Position numbers and translations under genes: made by a program. Under the pieces are notes generated by a model. The model did not search any database. It was not told the origin of the DNA and worked only from the letters and a program-made list of their open reading frames with translations. This document shows positions 21,801 through 29,031 of a stretch of 40,475 bases of DNA, one piece after another. This stretch comes from Acanthaster planci (Eukaryota; Echinodermata; Asteroidea; Valvatida; Acanthasteridae): positions 1,107,770-1,148,244 of the forward strand of contig NW_019091385.1 of assembly GCF_001949145.1 (NCBI RefSeq), in the 5' to 3' direction. Each line of letters starts with the position of its first letter. Position 1 is the first letter of the stretch.

Positions 21801-21897
21801 CAAGGTCAACATCTTCGTAACTTTCCCGATCTGTGCCGCCATCACTAGCACCCGATGCTCCACGGCGAAATTTCACCACTCTGCCGATGAAATTCAT
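6776..21897 (-). CDS. SVOP: Synaptic vesicle 2-related protein (SVOP), complete 15-exon gene
   Basis: Exons: 21897-21672, 20402-20317, 20025-19855, 13573-13449, 13015-12952, 12555-12430, 11936-11805, 11646-11570, 11007-10931, 10383-10279, 9139-9028, 8356-8275, 7729-7640, 7327-7214, 6832-6776. All junctions are GT-AG and phases join without a break, giving about 547 residues, as in vertebrate SVOP (548). The product is a 12-TM MFS transporter: an acidic Gly/Ser-rich N-tail (1-75), [12 protein letters not shown] before TM1, the family-typical acidic pair in TM1 (D107, E110), motif [12 protein letters not shown] (150-160), [11 protein letters not shown] in TM4, [15 protein letters not shown] after TM6, a luminal Cys-containing loop between TM7 and TM8, a second motif-A loop [29 protein letters not shown] and [11 protein letters not shown]. 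Vertebrate SVOP sits in synaptic vesicle membranes and its substrate is not settled. The last 18 residues do not resemble the vertebrate tail. Confidence 0.93.
7214..7327 (-). CDS. SVOP: SVOP exon 14
   Basis: Residues 492-529, TM12 followed by [13 protein letters not shown], the conserved end of the MFS core. Phase 0 on both sides. Confidence 0.92.
7640..7729 (-). CDS. SVOP: SVOP exon 13
   Basis: Residues 462-491, [20 protein letters not shown] and then [10 protein letters not shown]. It covers the loop after TM10 and TM11. Phase 0 on both sides. Confidence 0.93.
8196..8233 (+). other. G-rich tract with quadruplex-forming pattern
   Basis: Runs of 3-5 guanines separated by loops of 1-4 bases (GGGGAGGGGGAAGAGGGAGG and continuing) fit the canonical G-quadruplex pattern. 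The tract is on the template strand of SVOP, about 40 bp after the exon 12 donor, so the transcript carries the C-rich complement. Confidence 0.5.
8275..8356 (-). CDS. SVOP: SVOP exon 12
   Basis: Residues 434-461, TM10, ending in [13 protein letters not shown], one of the most conserved stretches of the family. Confidence 0.93.
9028..9139 (-). CDS. SVOP: SVOP exon 11
   Basis: Residues 397-433, TM8, then the second motif-A-type loop EKLGRKKTM and TM9. Confidence 0.93.
10279..10383 (-). CDS. SVOP: SVOP exon 10
   Basis: Residues 362-396, the Cys-containing luminal loop between TM7 and TM8, then [14 protein letters not shown]. The loop is divergent in sequence, but its two cysteines match those of vertebrate SVOP. 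Confidence 0.92.
10509..10680. mobile_element. Tigger/pogo-type MITE, 172 bp
   Basis: The ends CAGTCAAACCTCGTTAA (10509-10525) and TTAACGAGGTTTGACTG (10664-10680) are perfect 17-bp inverted repeats. The similarity continues for several more bases (GAAGAG against TAAGAG). TA dinucleotides flank both ends (10507-10508 and 10681-10682), the target duplication of Tc1/mariner/pogo elements, and CAGT...ACTG ends are typical of Tigger/pogo. It has no coding capacity and lies in an SVOP intron. Confidence 0.85.
10931..11007 (-). CDS. SVOP: SVOP exon 9
   Basis: Residues 337-361, [20 protein letters not shown] and then GSTCS. It completes TM7 and opens the luminal loop. Confidence 0.92.
11570..11646 (-). 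CDS. SVOP: SVOP exon 8
   Basis: Residues 311-336 (last codon shared). It reads [20 protein letters not shown] and enters TM7 (FIW). The donor GTTTGT is unusual, but the frame joins exactly to FANAFAYYG of the next exon. Confidence 0.85.
11805..11936 (-). CDS. SVOP: SVOP exon 7
   Basis: Residues 267-310, the large central cytosolic loop: [20 protein letters not shown], then a helix and [12 protein letters not shown]. Phase 0 on both sides. Confidence 0.93.
11951..12199 (-). other. Intronic open reading frame of unknown origin
   Basis: An 80-codon open frame on the sense strand of SVOP intron 6, acidic and hydrophilic ([20 protein letters not shown] at one point). An acceptor-like AG precedes it, but I find no usable donor at its end. 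It could be an unrecognised cassette exon, a transposon-derived fragment or chance. Confidence 0.25.
12430..12555 (-). CDS. SVOP: SVOP exon 6
   Basis: Residues 225-266, TM5 and TM6, starting [20 protein letters not shown]. Of two overlapping donors the AAG|GTAAGA choice keeps phase 0 into WLPESARY. Confidence 0.93.
12952..13015 (-). CDS. SVOP: SVOP exon 5
   Basis: Residues 204-224, a short 64-bp exon reading [20 protein letters not shown]. This is the TM4-TM5 loop with the MFS 'E..P...R' motif. The acceptor is preceded by a T-rich tract. Confidence 0.92.
13099..13222. repeat. Tandem duplication, two copies of 62 bp
   Basis: Copy 1 starts ACTCACTGATGAAAAGGTAT (13099) and copy 2 starts ACTCAGTGATGGAAAGGTAT (13161). 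Both continue with GGAATGCCAA and a shared AAATATTTG...ACTTAA tail. They lie in SVOP intron 4, near the exon 5 acceptor side. Confidence 0.8.
13449..13573 (-). CDS. SVOP: SVOP exon 4
   Basis: Residues 162-203, TM3 and TM4, with the conserved [18 protein letters not shown]. It follows the longest intron of the gene (about 6.3 kb). Confidence 0.95.
13867..14128. mobile_element. Inverted-repeat element with long TIRs, 262 bp
   Basis: The left end TGGGTCATTCCATTAGGTTG, continuing to GCACAATTTGTGAC, and the right end GTCACAAATTGTGC ... ATGGAATGACCCA form inverted repeats of about 40 bp with a few mismatches. There is no coding capacity. No target-site duplication can be recognised, so the superfamily is open. 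Confidence 0.7.
16696..16728. promoter_or_regulatory. Two tandem palindromic RFX X-boxes
   Basis: GTTACCATGGCAAC occurs twice, at 16696-16709 and 16715-16728, inside a 19-bp direct duplication. Each copy is a full X-box (consensus GTNRCC-N0-3-RGYAAC), the binding site of RFX transcription factors, which act on ciliary and neuronal genes. The position inside a long intron of a synaptic-vesicle gene suggests an enhancer; that role is inference. Confidence 0.65.
18138..18290. repeat. Cluster of palindromic ACATGTAC / TACATGTA words
   Basis: ACCTACATGTACATGTAGGT is a self-complementary 20-mer at about 18140-18159, and further ACATGTACATGTA runs follow near 18245-18285. Single copies of the same word recur across the window (near 13848, 20700, 20865, 21180, 21355, 21395). 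It looks like a genome-wide simple motif rather than a gene feature. Confidence 0.6.
18743..18982. mobile_element. Foldback element, about 240 bp
   Basis: The left arm has TTTCATAGAGCTGCTTGAGC, then GCACAAAAAACCTTGCTTAA and GGTTACCAGC. The right arm, reverse-complemented, has TTCATAGTGCTGCTTAAG, then AAACTTGCTTGAC and GGTTACCAGCC. The arms are imperfect inverted repeats of about 80-90 bp. Sequences of this form are, from memory, common dispersed repeats in echinoderm genomes. Ends are approximate. Confidence 0.6.
19096..19119. repeat. Small perfect hairpin
   Basis: CCCTACAGAC and GTCTGTAGGG form a 10-bp perfect stem with a CTCC loop. An outer inverted repeat, CTCCTTCC (19090-19097) against GGAAGGAG (19130-19137), overlaps it. 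No function is evident. Confidence 0.45.
19855..20025 (-). CDS. SVOP: SVOP exon 3
   Basis: Residues 105-161, beginning [10 protein letters not shown] with the TM1 acidic pair and ending in motif [13 protein letters not shown]. It is 57 full codons, phase 0 on both sides, with donor GTAAGT. Confidence 0.95.
20317..20402 (-). CDS. SVOP: SVOP exon 2
   Basis: Residues 76-104, [19 protein letters not shown] and the start of TM1. The acceptor is ACCCTAG and the donor GTATGT; phase 1 in, phase 0 out. This is the signature segment preceding TM1 of SVOP/SV2 proteins. Confidence 0.92.
20403..21671 (-). other. SVOP intron 1
   Basis: AT-rich with several ACATGTAC words. A 89-codon minus-strand open frame at 21025-21294 contains a Ser/Leu-rich run but lacks matched splice sites. 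I find nothing else. Confidence 0.4.
21672..21897 (-). CDS. SVOP: SVOP exon 1 (start codon and N-terminal tail)
   Basis: Residues 1-75, starting [10 protein letters not shown]. It is a hydrophilic cytosolic tail rich in Gly, Ser and Asp and ends GAA G|GTTGGT (phase 1), a weak donor. The ATG at 21897-21895 was chosen because it is the last ATG before clearly conserved sequence and lies about 170 bp downstream of an NRF-1-type site. The frame is open upstream to about 21955 without another ATG. An alternative start exon at 22746-22800 is described separately. Confidence 0.75.
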
Positions 21898-22068
21898 GAC
21901 TGATTTTACACAGTGGCAAATATGATCCAAAACATAATGGACCTTGTCCTTTTATGGTTCAATTTCATTTTGGCACCTCAGAAAATGGCATTTCTTGACG
22001 TATCTCTGAACACTCAGTATTGTCGTAGCCTAGGGCCTACTATGACTTTGTGTGCGAAATATGTCCGG

Positions 22069-22080
22069 TGCGCGTGCGCG
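22069..22080. promoter_or_regulatory. NRF-1 / P3A2-type site in the SVOP promoter region
   Basis: The minus strand reads CGCGCACGCGCA, a full match to YGCGCAYGCGCR, the NRF-1 consensus (the sea urchin P3A2 family binds the same core). It lies about 170 bp upstream of the chosen SVOP ATG in a locally CpG-rich stretch. This supports transcription starting between the site and exon 1. Confidence 0.5.
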
Positions 22081-22380
22081 TGAAAAAAACACAATAGCAT
22101 TGCATCTACGGAAAGTGCCTAACAGCCGCCGTTAAGCGTTAGAGCAAGATAACGGTACAGATGGCCAGTTCACATGAGGGCGGTATGCCACTTTTATGGT
22201 ATGTTTTGGTTGTAAAATAGTGGGGTGGAAACAACCAACAGGACTGCTGGCTTGTATTTCTGACAAAGTTGGATAAAACGGAGCTTTAATAATGGCTCTA
22301 TTTTGCATTGGCGTATCTGCATCACTTTTCAAATTGGCGATGAGCTTTACAGCTGGGGTGATCATTGTAAAATGGAAATA

Positions 22381-22626
22381 TGTGACCCACCATCCCAAAA
22401 CCAGGCTGAAGTAGGTAACTTCATAACCCTAAAATGGTGGAACTTCCACTCTTCAGATTTTCATGGGAGTTTTACAGCTATCACTACCCGTCACTTAAGA
22501 AGTTTAATGCAGACAGAAATTTCAATTTAAGATGAATCACTTTAAGGTCTAAAAAAAGCTGAAGGAGAGAAATTGTCCAACATCACAAATACGGATTTCA
22601 GCCTGGTTTTGGGATGGTGGGTCACA
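22381..22626. mobile_element. TA-flanked inverted-repeat element, 246 bp, perfect 30-bp TIRs
   Basis: The left end TGTGACCCACCATCCCAAAA, continuing CCAGGCTGAA (22381-22410), is the exact reverse complement of 22597-22626. TA flanks both ends (22379-22380 and 22627-22628). There is no coding capacity. Identity of the TIRs suggests a young insertion. It lies about 0.5 kb upstream of SVOP exon 1, close to the promoter. Confidence 0.75.
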
Positions 22627-22745
22627 TATTATCTTCAAAAGTAATCTGTTAAACCTGCAAAACATTATAAATACAAAGTTGAAAACAAGAGCTAAAACCG
22701 AGTTAAAGCAAGGAAAATAAGTAAAACAAATCAAAAACAGCTTAC

Positions 22746-22800
22746 GGTTCGCCACCAGCGTGTCGTATCTCACTGCTGTCGTCGACGGAAGTACTCATGT
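22746..22800 (-). CDS. Possible alternative first coding exon of SVOP
   Basis: Between acceptor TTTAACAG and donor GTAAGC lies a 55-bp segment with ATG at 22798-22796 and one open frame, MSTSVDDSSEIRHAGGEP, ending in phase 2. It would join in frame to an internal acceptor in SVOP exon 1 (ATCGGCAG|AGTGG, start at 21880), continuing VVKFRRGAS and replacing the MNFIGR start. The phase match and good splice sites support it; there is no homology evidence. It may instead be a 5' UTR exon. Confidence 0.35.
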
Positions 22801-23405
22801 CTGTTAAACCATGTAAGAGGAAAACAGCAAAAAGTCTCACGAGCCCTGGAATACATCGTGGTGAATACAGTAAAAGTTCAGGCACCCCCTTAGCATGGAC
22901 AAATAACCAAGCCTGCATATATTTAGTAATGTACTCATCGCGCTGGAAATAATCTGAGGAGAAATTCCCTGTGGTATCTGGGGTGGAAACATTTTTTTTT
23001 AATGGACAATAAAAGCAAAATATGTTATGGCCATTTCAGGATTAAATTTGGGGCAAATAAAAAAAGGAATCAAGTTGGTGCAGATATCATTCTTCGAGAG
23101 GTGTGGTTGTGTGGCGGGGGGGGGGTAAAGGGGTCATAGAGATCCTAACACGTACGCGTGCCCACCCATTTTTCCCGCCGGCGATTCAACAGCATTACAC
23201 GTTTCAACGGTCAGTTTTGGAAGCTATTTTAAACAAACGAAACTTTCAAACAATTAAAATTACATAACCGTGGAGTCAAAAAGGAGGAAATTCCAGTGTA
23301 TCTCATTACTTATTCACAGCAGCTAGTTGACTCGGCTTAGATATTAACTGTTAACAAATATAAAGGCTAAATGACCTATTGATCCAGTAGTTTAAGGTAG
23401 CATAT

Positions 23406-23567
23406 AAAAAACAAACAAACAAACAAACAAACAAACAAACAAACAAACAAAAAATAAAACAAACATGCACCCTAACAACCCAACCAGCAAACAAACAAAC
23501 AGATAAAAATTTAAACAAACAAACAAACACCCCAACAAACAAACAAACAAACAAACAGAAACAAAAA
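23406..23567. repeat. (AAAC)n microsatellite
   Basis: Three blocks of repeated AAAC units (starting near 23408, 23489 and 23513) are interrupted by short unique spacers. Long chance frames on the minus strand (FVCLFVCLFVC type) are translations of this repeat and are not genes. Confidence 0.9.
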
Positions 23568-23976
23568 TCACCACTCTCGAATTCATCATTCATGCCGTCG
23601 GTAAGCCCGAACACATCAACTTACAAATAGATATAAAACTGCAATTGATAGGCTAAATCAGAATTTGGATTGGTTTGAAGTTAAATTCTTGTCATGAAAA
23701 CGGAGTTTTTTAAATCGTGCGAAAATATCATCATTTCACCGTCACCCTTCAGATAATGGTAGGTCCCAAACCTATTATACTCGGCAATAACGGCCTCTCC
23801 CCTGCAGAAACTCCGTAACGAAACCTTTATTCCCGTTTTTCTTAACTTTTTTACCCACAATGCAAAGGCTGTTACTCCATATCCGTAGACAAAGTGTTTA
23901 TTATGATGTGCACCGTCGGCGTACATGTTGACACTATATATTTATCGACGTTAATGTGACGTGAACGAGACATGTC

Positions 23977-24480
23977 ATGCGCGTCACGGTGCTGTTTGCA
24001 CCCAAGTCCCCGCGCCATGATGTGATCACTTTGCTGTGCGATACGGTTCGACGAATCCAGTGTGTTTCATTGTTGAAGGAAAAGGACACAAACGTGGAGG
24101 TAGATTTGCCGACCACGGGTGCTCAAAGCCGTGTAAAAAAGCACTTTATCTTGGGGGCATCTTTCATTTGCAGATCGCGTATGCATAACTGCAGGGCCTG
24201 CTTAGGAACATCTTATGGTCCATTGGTATTTTCAAGACATATTACACGGACAGCTGCGCTTTTAGTGTTTAAACAGTCAGCATTTCTCTTGATTTTTCTC
24301 GAAGCAGTGAACACAAAAAAAAAGAAGAAAAAAAAAGAAAGAAAGAAAAGAAACAAGTCAACAGAGTGTTTCCCAAAATGGCAAACTCCCAAATCGGCCA
24401 ATTTTTACGAATTACAGCAAATGCAAACGGTGCTCACCACCTTTAAATTACACCCACTAGAAATGCGTGCAGTAAATTAA
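23977..24480 (+). CDS. Unrecognised open reading frame in a CpG-richer region
   Basis: A 167-codon frame starting MRVTVLFAPKSPRHDV. The first about 60 codons look protein-like and are CpG-richer than the surroundings. After about codon 110 it runs through an A/G-rich tract (Lys repeats), so only the first part could be an exon; a donor-like GTGGAG|GTAGAT lies near 24100. The opposite strand holds another open frame (23926-23681). No family is recognised. Confidence 0.25.
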   Translation: MRVTVLFAPKSPRHDVITLLCDTVRRIQCVSLLKEKDTNVEVDLPTTGAQSRVKKHFILGASFICRSRMHNCRACLGTSYGPLVFSRHITRTAALLVFKQSAFLLIFLEAVNTKKKKKKKERKKRNKSTECFPKWQTPKSANFYELQQMQTVLTTFKLHPLEMRAVN

Positions 24481-24540
24481 TAACATTAGCGAGGCGTGCA
24501 TAATAAATGTCTCACTTAGCCGCGGGTGATTACTCGTTAC

Positions 24541-24576
24541 CTGCCCTGCACATACAACACTCACGACAGTCGCCAT
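24541..24576 (-). promoter_or_regulatory. YY1-like site overlapping a possible start exon
   Basis: AAAATGGCG on the minus strand is the YY1-type core. It contains an ATG followed by 12 open codons (MATVVSVVCAGQ) and a GTAACG donor at 24540. Together with the local CpG content this looks like a promoter/first exon, but I cannot join it in frame to any downstream exon. Confidence 0.25.
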
Positions 24577-27500
24577 TTTCTGGTCGGAGCACTAATGAAT
24601 GTGTCAGGTAGCCAGCGTACTATACTGAACAAGCACTTGAATTGGATAAATATCAACCTTCTTTAATTATAGCGGGGTACAGTGTAATTTCAAAGGAAAG
24701 AAGTTAAAATGCCTGTCTAGTTTTCAAATAAGGGTATATCAAATAAAGTACAACGACCCTGGAATTTTGAGACCTGCCAGCTATCATAATGACGATAAAT
24801 GTTGGTGATGTTGTTTACGATTGACAAGTAAGTCGAGCGACAGTAAAGCAAACGTAATCATCTTTGAAAGCAAAACAAGCAATAGACCGAATGTAAAACC
24901 AAAATGTCAAGACGCTTGATGCTTTATAGTTTATAATCTAACTGCACGAACAATCAATAATTTTCAAATAAGCACAACATTTTTTTTGGTTGAGGTAATA
25001 CACCAGAAACGACGAAATGACACACGGAAGCGATCCTCATGGAGCCGTCACTGTAAAACCAGACGAATATTTAAATTAGTAACCTAATCAATTACACTCA
25101 CCGACACCATATCATCAGATCTTCCAGTCCTTGTCTTAATCGGTGTTCCACTTTACAAGAAGATCCGAATCTAAAGCCATGAAGTCTACATGTTCAAATC
25201 TAGAAATAATGCCATTTGCATGGAAGGCATTCGAAATTAGAAATGTCACAATGTCAAGCGGGGGAAAGGACTGTATGCAGAGGCTACATAGCCTAGCACC
25301 CATCAACCGCGGCGGGTCTCGGCGGTGCCGTTTTGTGCACACTATTGGATGCGATTTGCGCTCCAATAGTTCGATATTCTTATGAGACGGCGCATTCCAT
25401 TTTCAGAGGAGGGGTGCTGCTGCCCGAATCCTTTTTTATTTCCGATTGCGCGTGCCCTTTAAAGTGCCTCAGATTGTTTTTTTTTGCGGTATGAAACTAA
25501 GAACGAAGCAAACTCCGTTTATTCTTATAGCTTTTAGGGTGGAGAGGTCAAATTTGTTTGTGTTTGCATCTCCAAATTTTATAAAGTTTGTTGGTATGGA
25601 TCATTAAAGACGCCCGTTGGATAACTTGAAAATGTACGCATGAACATCGGCTCAAACGGTAAACTAACCACTCTTAAAATCTTTGGGAGGGAATAATTTT
25701 TATACGGAAATTGAAGTGAATTCATTTTTCAAAATATTTCAATCACACTTAAAGGTGATGTCTGCTCCTCGCTTTACTTTCACAGTCAAGGAACCAAACT
25801 TAAGTTTCGATCTTCCTCTTTCTCATCACCACCATCATCGGGGAGGTCATTGTCACTTGCAACATCCAAGAGTGACTGTTCAGGAATTATGGGAGCCCGG
25901 TTATCACACTCCACGCACGCACCCGCCCAAATCTGTGCATGACACCTGATTTGAGAGACACTTAAGATTGGCCTTTCGACTTTTACATGGACAGCGGATG
26001 TCATTTCAGACCTCAGATGACACTGAAGAGTTTGACATTTATACAATTTTGAATGCACCAGCCTCATTGAATTCTGCATCTATGATTGCGTGGAAAAGGT
26101 TGTTTTATGATCTACTGAAGCAATATTTGATGAGCACTAGCTTGATGGTTGATTTGATTTGATTCCCGATTCTGCTTTTATATGACGGTGGAACGGTCAA
26201 TGTTTGGCGTTCAATGTTGACGTCGCGAATGTGAATTCGGCGAAGTTGATCGAAGATGGATGTTTGCCGAATACAGAAACGATACAGAAATATGAAATGT
26301 TTTTTATAACTAACTGTCGTAAACACTTGTCTCGACTTGTTCTCCGTCATAACATCTATATTTAGAGCTCTAAAGTCAAACGAAAACAACAGTCAACAAC
26401 TTTGATTGTAATGTAAAGATTAGATTAACAACACCCGGCTTGCTCTCAAGATTACCGGTTGCCACACTTGAACTATGAGCGAACATGAAATGCCAGTCAG
26501 TCATGCGACCATGCTAATGAGCACAAAGTTTTATTCCAAACAAACAAACAAAACCGTCATATCACCTCTCTTGACAATTCTCATCGCACGTACAGTGCCC
26601 GTCTACTTTCAGCGTTAAAAACCTATTTGTAGGACTTTGGGGGGAGATTGTAACGGGCTAATTATCGACCTGCAACCTTTGCACCACAAAACACATAACT
26701 GCTTGATCCGATGCACCCGAATAATAATAACCCTGACATTTACAGTTATTGTCTTCACTCTAAAAAAATCATCGTTTTTCTAAAAATTGTTCGGGGTAAT
26801 TTGAATGAGTGCATGCCCATATACACGACTTCGCGTCTTCTCAGTTATTGTACGTTATGGTACACAGTGACGACTAATTTTTGGAGGGGGAAGAGGAAGG
26901 AGGCGTGGCCGTTGCTTTGACTTTTCCCTTGGATGGAAAGGTGGGGGCACTCATCAGCAACAGATGAACAAACCATTCACAGTGGAAGTGGGAAAGGGGT
27001 AATTCCAAGATGCTTTCAAGCAAATGGGTACTTTTTCATCCACTTCCTCGTTTTTTCCAATGAAATTATTATTCTATTTTTTTCATGTCACGAAACAAAA
27101 CATTAAAAAAATATTCAGTTGGTCAACGTGTTAAAACCGATGGGAACTGCCTGCGATATCTTTACAATGAAGCTGAATGTAATTTAAGATTTTGCATTAA
27201 AATTATAATTCCTTTTCTTACAAAGTATGCGAAAAGTCCCAAATATACGGCATTACAACTCAGAACAGACCCCCCAGTAACATAGAAATTCTCAATTTTT
27301 TGCTTCCCGCTTACAAAAACTGCTCTGCCAAATCCACTTGATCCGTCCTTCGCTACTTGCTATGAAATTAATGAATGGTTGAAGTCCAATATATTTTTTT
27401 ATGACCAGAAGTCTTCATTCTGACAAAACATAACGGCTGCCAGTTCGACTTTAACAAAGTAATAATTTATTTATGTTCAACGATACAGGCAAAGGAATTA

Positions 27501-28035
27501 CATGGTAATTTGAATGCTATCTTCTTGTGGAAATGTCAGGAAATAATTTTATACAGAATGCTAACGTTTTCTTTGATGAAACTGCTCCACATGGGCTTCC
27601 CTAAATACTTCTTGCATTCGTTTGATCATAATTTAAAAGCTACTCCGCGTTTACCTGAGTGTGTATATTTTTGCAAAATGTCCTCCTGACATGCAACCTT
27701 CACAGGGTTATTATCAGGCTTCTTGATTCAAGCACGTATCAACTTTCTTTGGAGTTTAAGCATCTTGGTAATAGCTAAATGTTGTGTTTGTAACAAACAT
27801 ACATAACAAACGTAAGTGTAGCAGGCGACAAAAAATGTTTTGTAAATAATAAACGTCCTTGTTTTCAAATCAATCATTTCACCACGAAAAACAAGACATT
27901 TTTGTTTCCCGTTTTTGTGAGTGGGAAATTAGCATTTACATTGAAAATAATTAGTGGACTGGGAATGCAGTGCGGTTAGTGAATTGCAATGTTAACTTTT
28001 CACTGAAAGGAAAAGAAGCTGGCGAAATTTGTCGT

Positions 28036-28256
28036 TTATTTGCCGAACGCCCAAGTGAGCAGTGCCGTGACAAAGATGAGCAGGATGTTGATGTCCGTAG
28101 ACATAGGGGCAGCATTACAACCCTCGCCAGTACAGCAATATTCGGTGGTGCAGACGTTGTTAAAACAACTTGATAGTAACTTTGAGTGGCGCCGTCCCTA
28201 CATTTGTCCTTATTATTACAAGCTCGTGTCACCTGGTTATTGTTGTCGAAGGTTTT
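28036..28256 (-). CDS. Ly6 gene coding exon 3 with frame break
   Basis: Acceptor TTTTTGCAG is followed by KTFDNNNQVTRACNNKDKC in one frame. CTTEYCCTGEGCN and the GPI-anchor tail are in another. A run of four T (minus strand, 28165-28162) sits in the interval where the shift must occur. The stop codon TAA (28038-28036) overlaps an AATAAA hexamer (28040-28035). Confidence 0.75.
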
Positions 28257-29031
28257 CTGCAAAAAGATGTAGAAAGACACCAAGACAAAGTATAAGTCAC
28301 AAATGGTTCTGCTGTGTTATCAAAATGCCTGGCAATTGGCAGTAAAGAATTTCAAACTTAGGTTTGAACGACTACATGGTTAAAGCCCAAAACGTTTGCA
28401 TATACCCTTGGTAGAAACTAAACCATTTTGCTGTATGTAAGCTTAAACATCGCTGGTATTCACCAAGCAGGTTTGTCCGCTGGTACATGACTTCAGCCAG
28501 TCAGCGTGAGCGGCTCCGTCGAACGGCTTTTCCTTGGTGCCCGTACAACCGTCTTGTGAAGGGGTGCATATGTAGCACTTGACCGCACCAAAGGCGATGT
28601 GGGTGCAAACTGAATGCATCAAACGGAAGCTAGGTAGTTTTTTGTTTATCGAAAACAAGTTCGATTTCCAGTTGAATAAACTCACAGAGTGGCATTAAAG
28701 GCGCTCGGGAGGAAAACTAGAATTTAACTGAAAAGGTGGCAACATGTGGAATGGAAGACATGTGTAAATTGAAGAGAGTCCATGAAAGGTTTGCCTTGAC
28801 AGTGAAAAAGGGACAATATCGATCTTTTCATTATCAAATCTCTACCGGATGTATTCGAACTACTGTATATTTCTTTGTATCATTTTCTAATATCGGAATT
28901 TGCCGGCCACTTCTGTTTGCCTGTAAGAGAGAAAGCAAAGCACGGATAGGATTTTTCTTGCCCCAAACCAAACAGTAGCAACATTATAACTTACCACTTA
29001 GGAAAATGATCAGCAAGAATAAAGACTTCAT
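28036..29031 (-). CDS. Ly6/uPAR (three-finger) GPI-anchored protein, frame broken in last exon
   Basis: Coding exons 29031-28995, 28609-28464 and 28256-28036 have GT-AG junctions and matching phases. Residues 1-20 are a signal peptide (MKSLFLLIIFL, then VCTHIAFG). The mature start VKCYIC is the classic Ly6 CxxC opening. Cysteines 24, 27, 34, 54, 60, 74 and 80 fit the three-finger pattern. The terminal signature CCTGEGCN and a hydrophobic GPI-anchor tail (NILLIFVTALLTWAFGK, stop TAA) are present but one frame away. The frame of cysteines 74 and 80 must shift between 28199 and 28153; restoring it would need one extra base. Such proteins are extracellular and membrane-tethered; ligand unknown. 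Either a one-base assembly error, a recent null allele, or a pseudogene. Confidence 0.8.
28464..28609 (-). CDS. Ly6 gene coding exon 2
   Basis: Residues 13-61 finish the signal peptide and carry the first five cysteines of the three-finger domain (VKCYICTPSQDGC ... SCTSGQTCL). The donor TTG|GTGAAT was chosen over reading on to the stop 10 codons later because exon 3 then continues the Ly6 pattern in phase 0. Confidence 0.8.
28995..29031 (-). CDS. Ly6 gene coding exon 1 (signal peptide)
   Basis: Twelve codons plus one base, MKSLFLLIIFLS, the hydrophobic core of a signal peptide, with donor GTAAGT. An acceptor-like TTTTTAATAG lies about 30 bp upstream of the ATG, suggesting a 5' UTR intron. 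Confidence 0.8.

Larger units (their letters stand above)
22801..28035. other. Intergenic DNA between SVOP and the Ly6 gene
   Basis: It contains the (AAAC)n microsatellite at 23406-23567, a CpG-richer stretch from about 23680 to 24600 with open frames on both strands, and an A/G-rich run near 24316-24355. I find no recognisable gene between 24600 and 28035; the open frames there are short and without family resemblance. Confidence 0.4.

Noticed and set aside
23406-23567. Possible CRISPR-like array from regular repeats
   Set aside because: It is a simple AAAC microsatellite in a eukaryotic genome with no spacer structure.
23351-23614. Overlapping minus-strand frames rich in FVCLFVCL repeats
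   Set aside because: They are translations of the (AAAC)n microsatellite.
25683-26079. Overlapping frames on both strands, one with an acidic C-terminus (LPDDGGDEKEEDRN)
   Set aside because: The acidic run is the complement of a CATCACCACCATCATC simple-sequence patch. No conserved motif or splice sites support a gene.
28178-28233. A 35-bp GT-AG intron that would reconcile the two Ly6 frames (GTGACACGAG...ATGTAG)
   Set aside because: Too short for a normal intron, and it would remove the two conserved cysteines of RACNNKDKC.
28443-28464. Reading Ly6 exon 2 through to its in-frame stop as a short secreted protein
   Set aside because: The domain would end after the fifth cysteine. Splicing at TTG|GTGAAT continues the three-finger pattern in exon 3.
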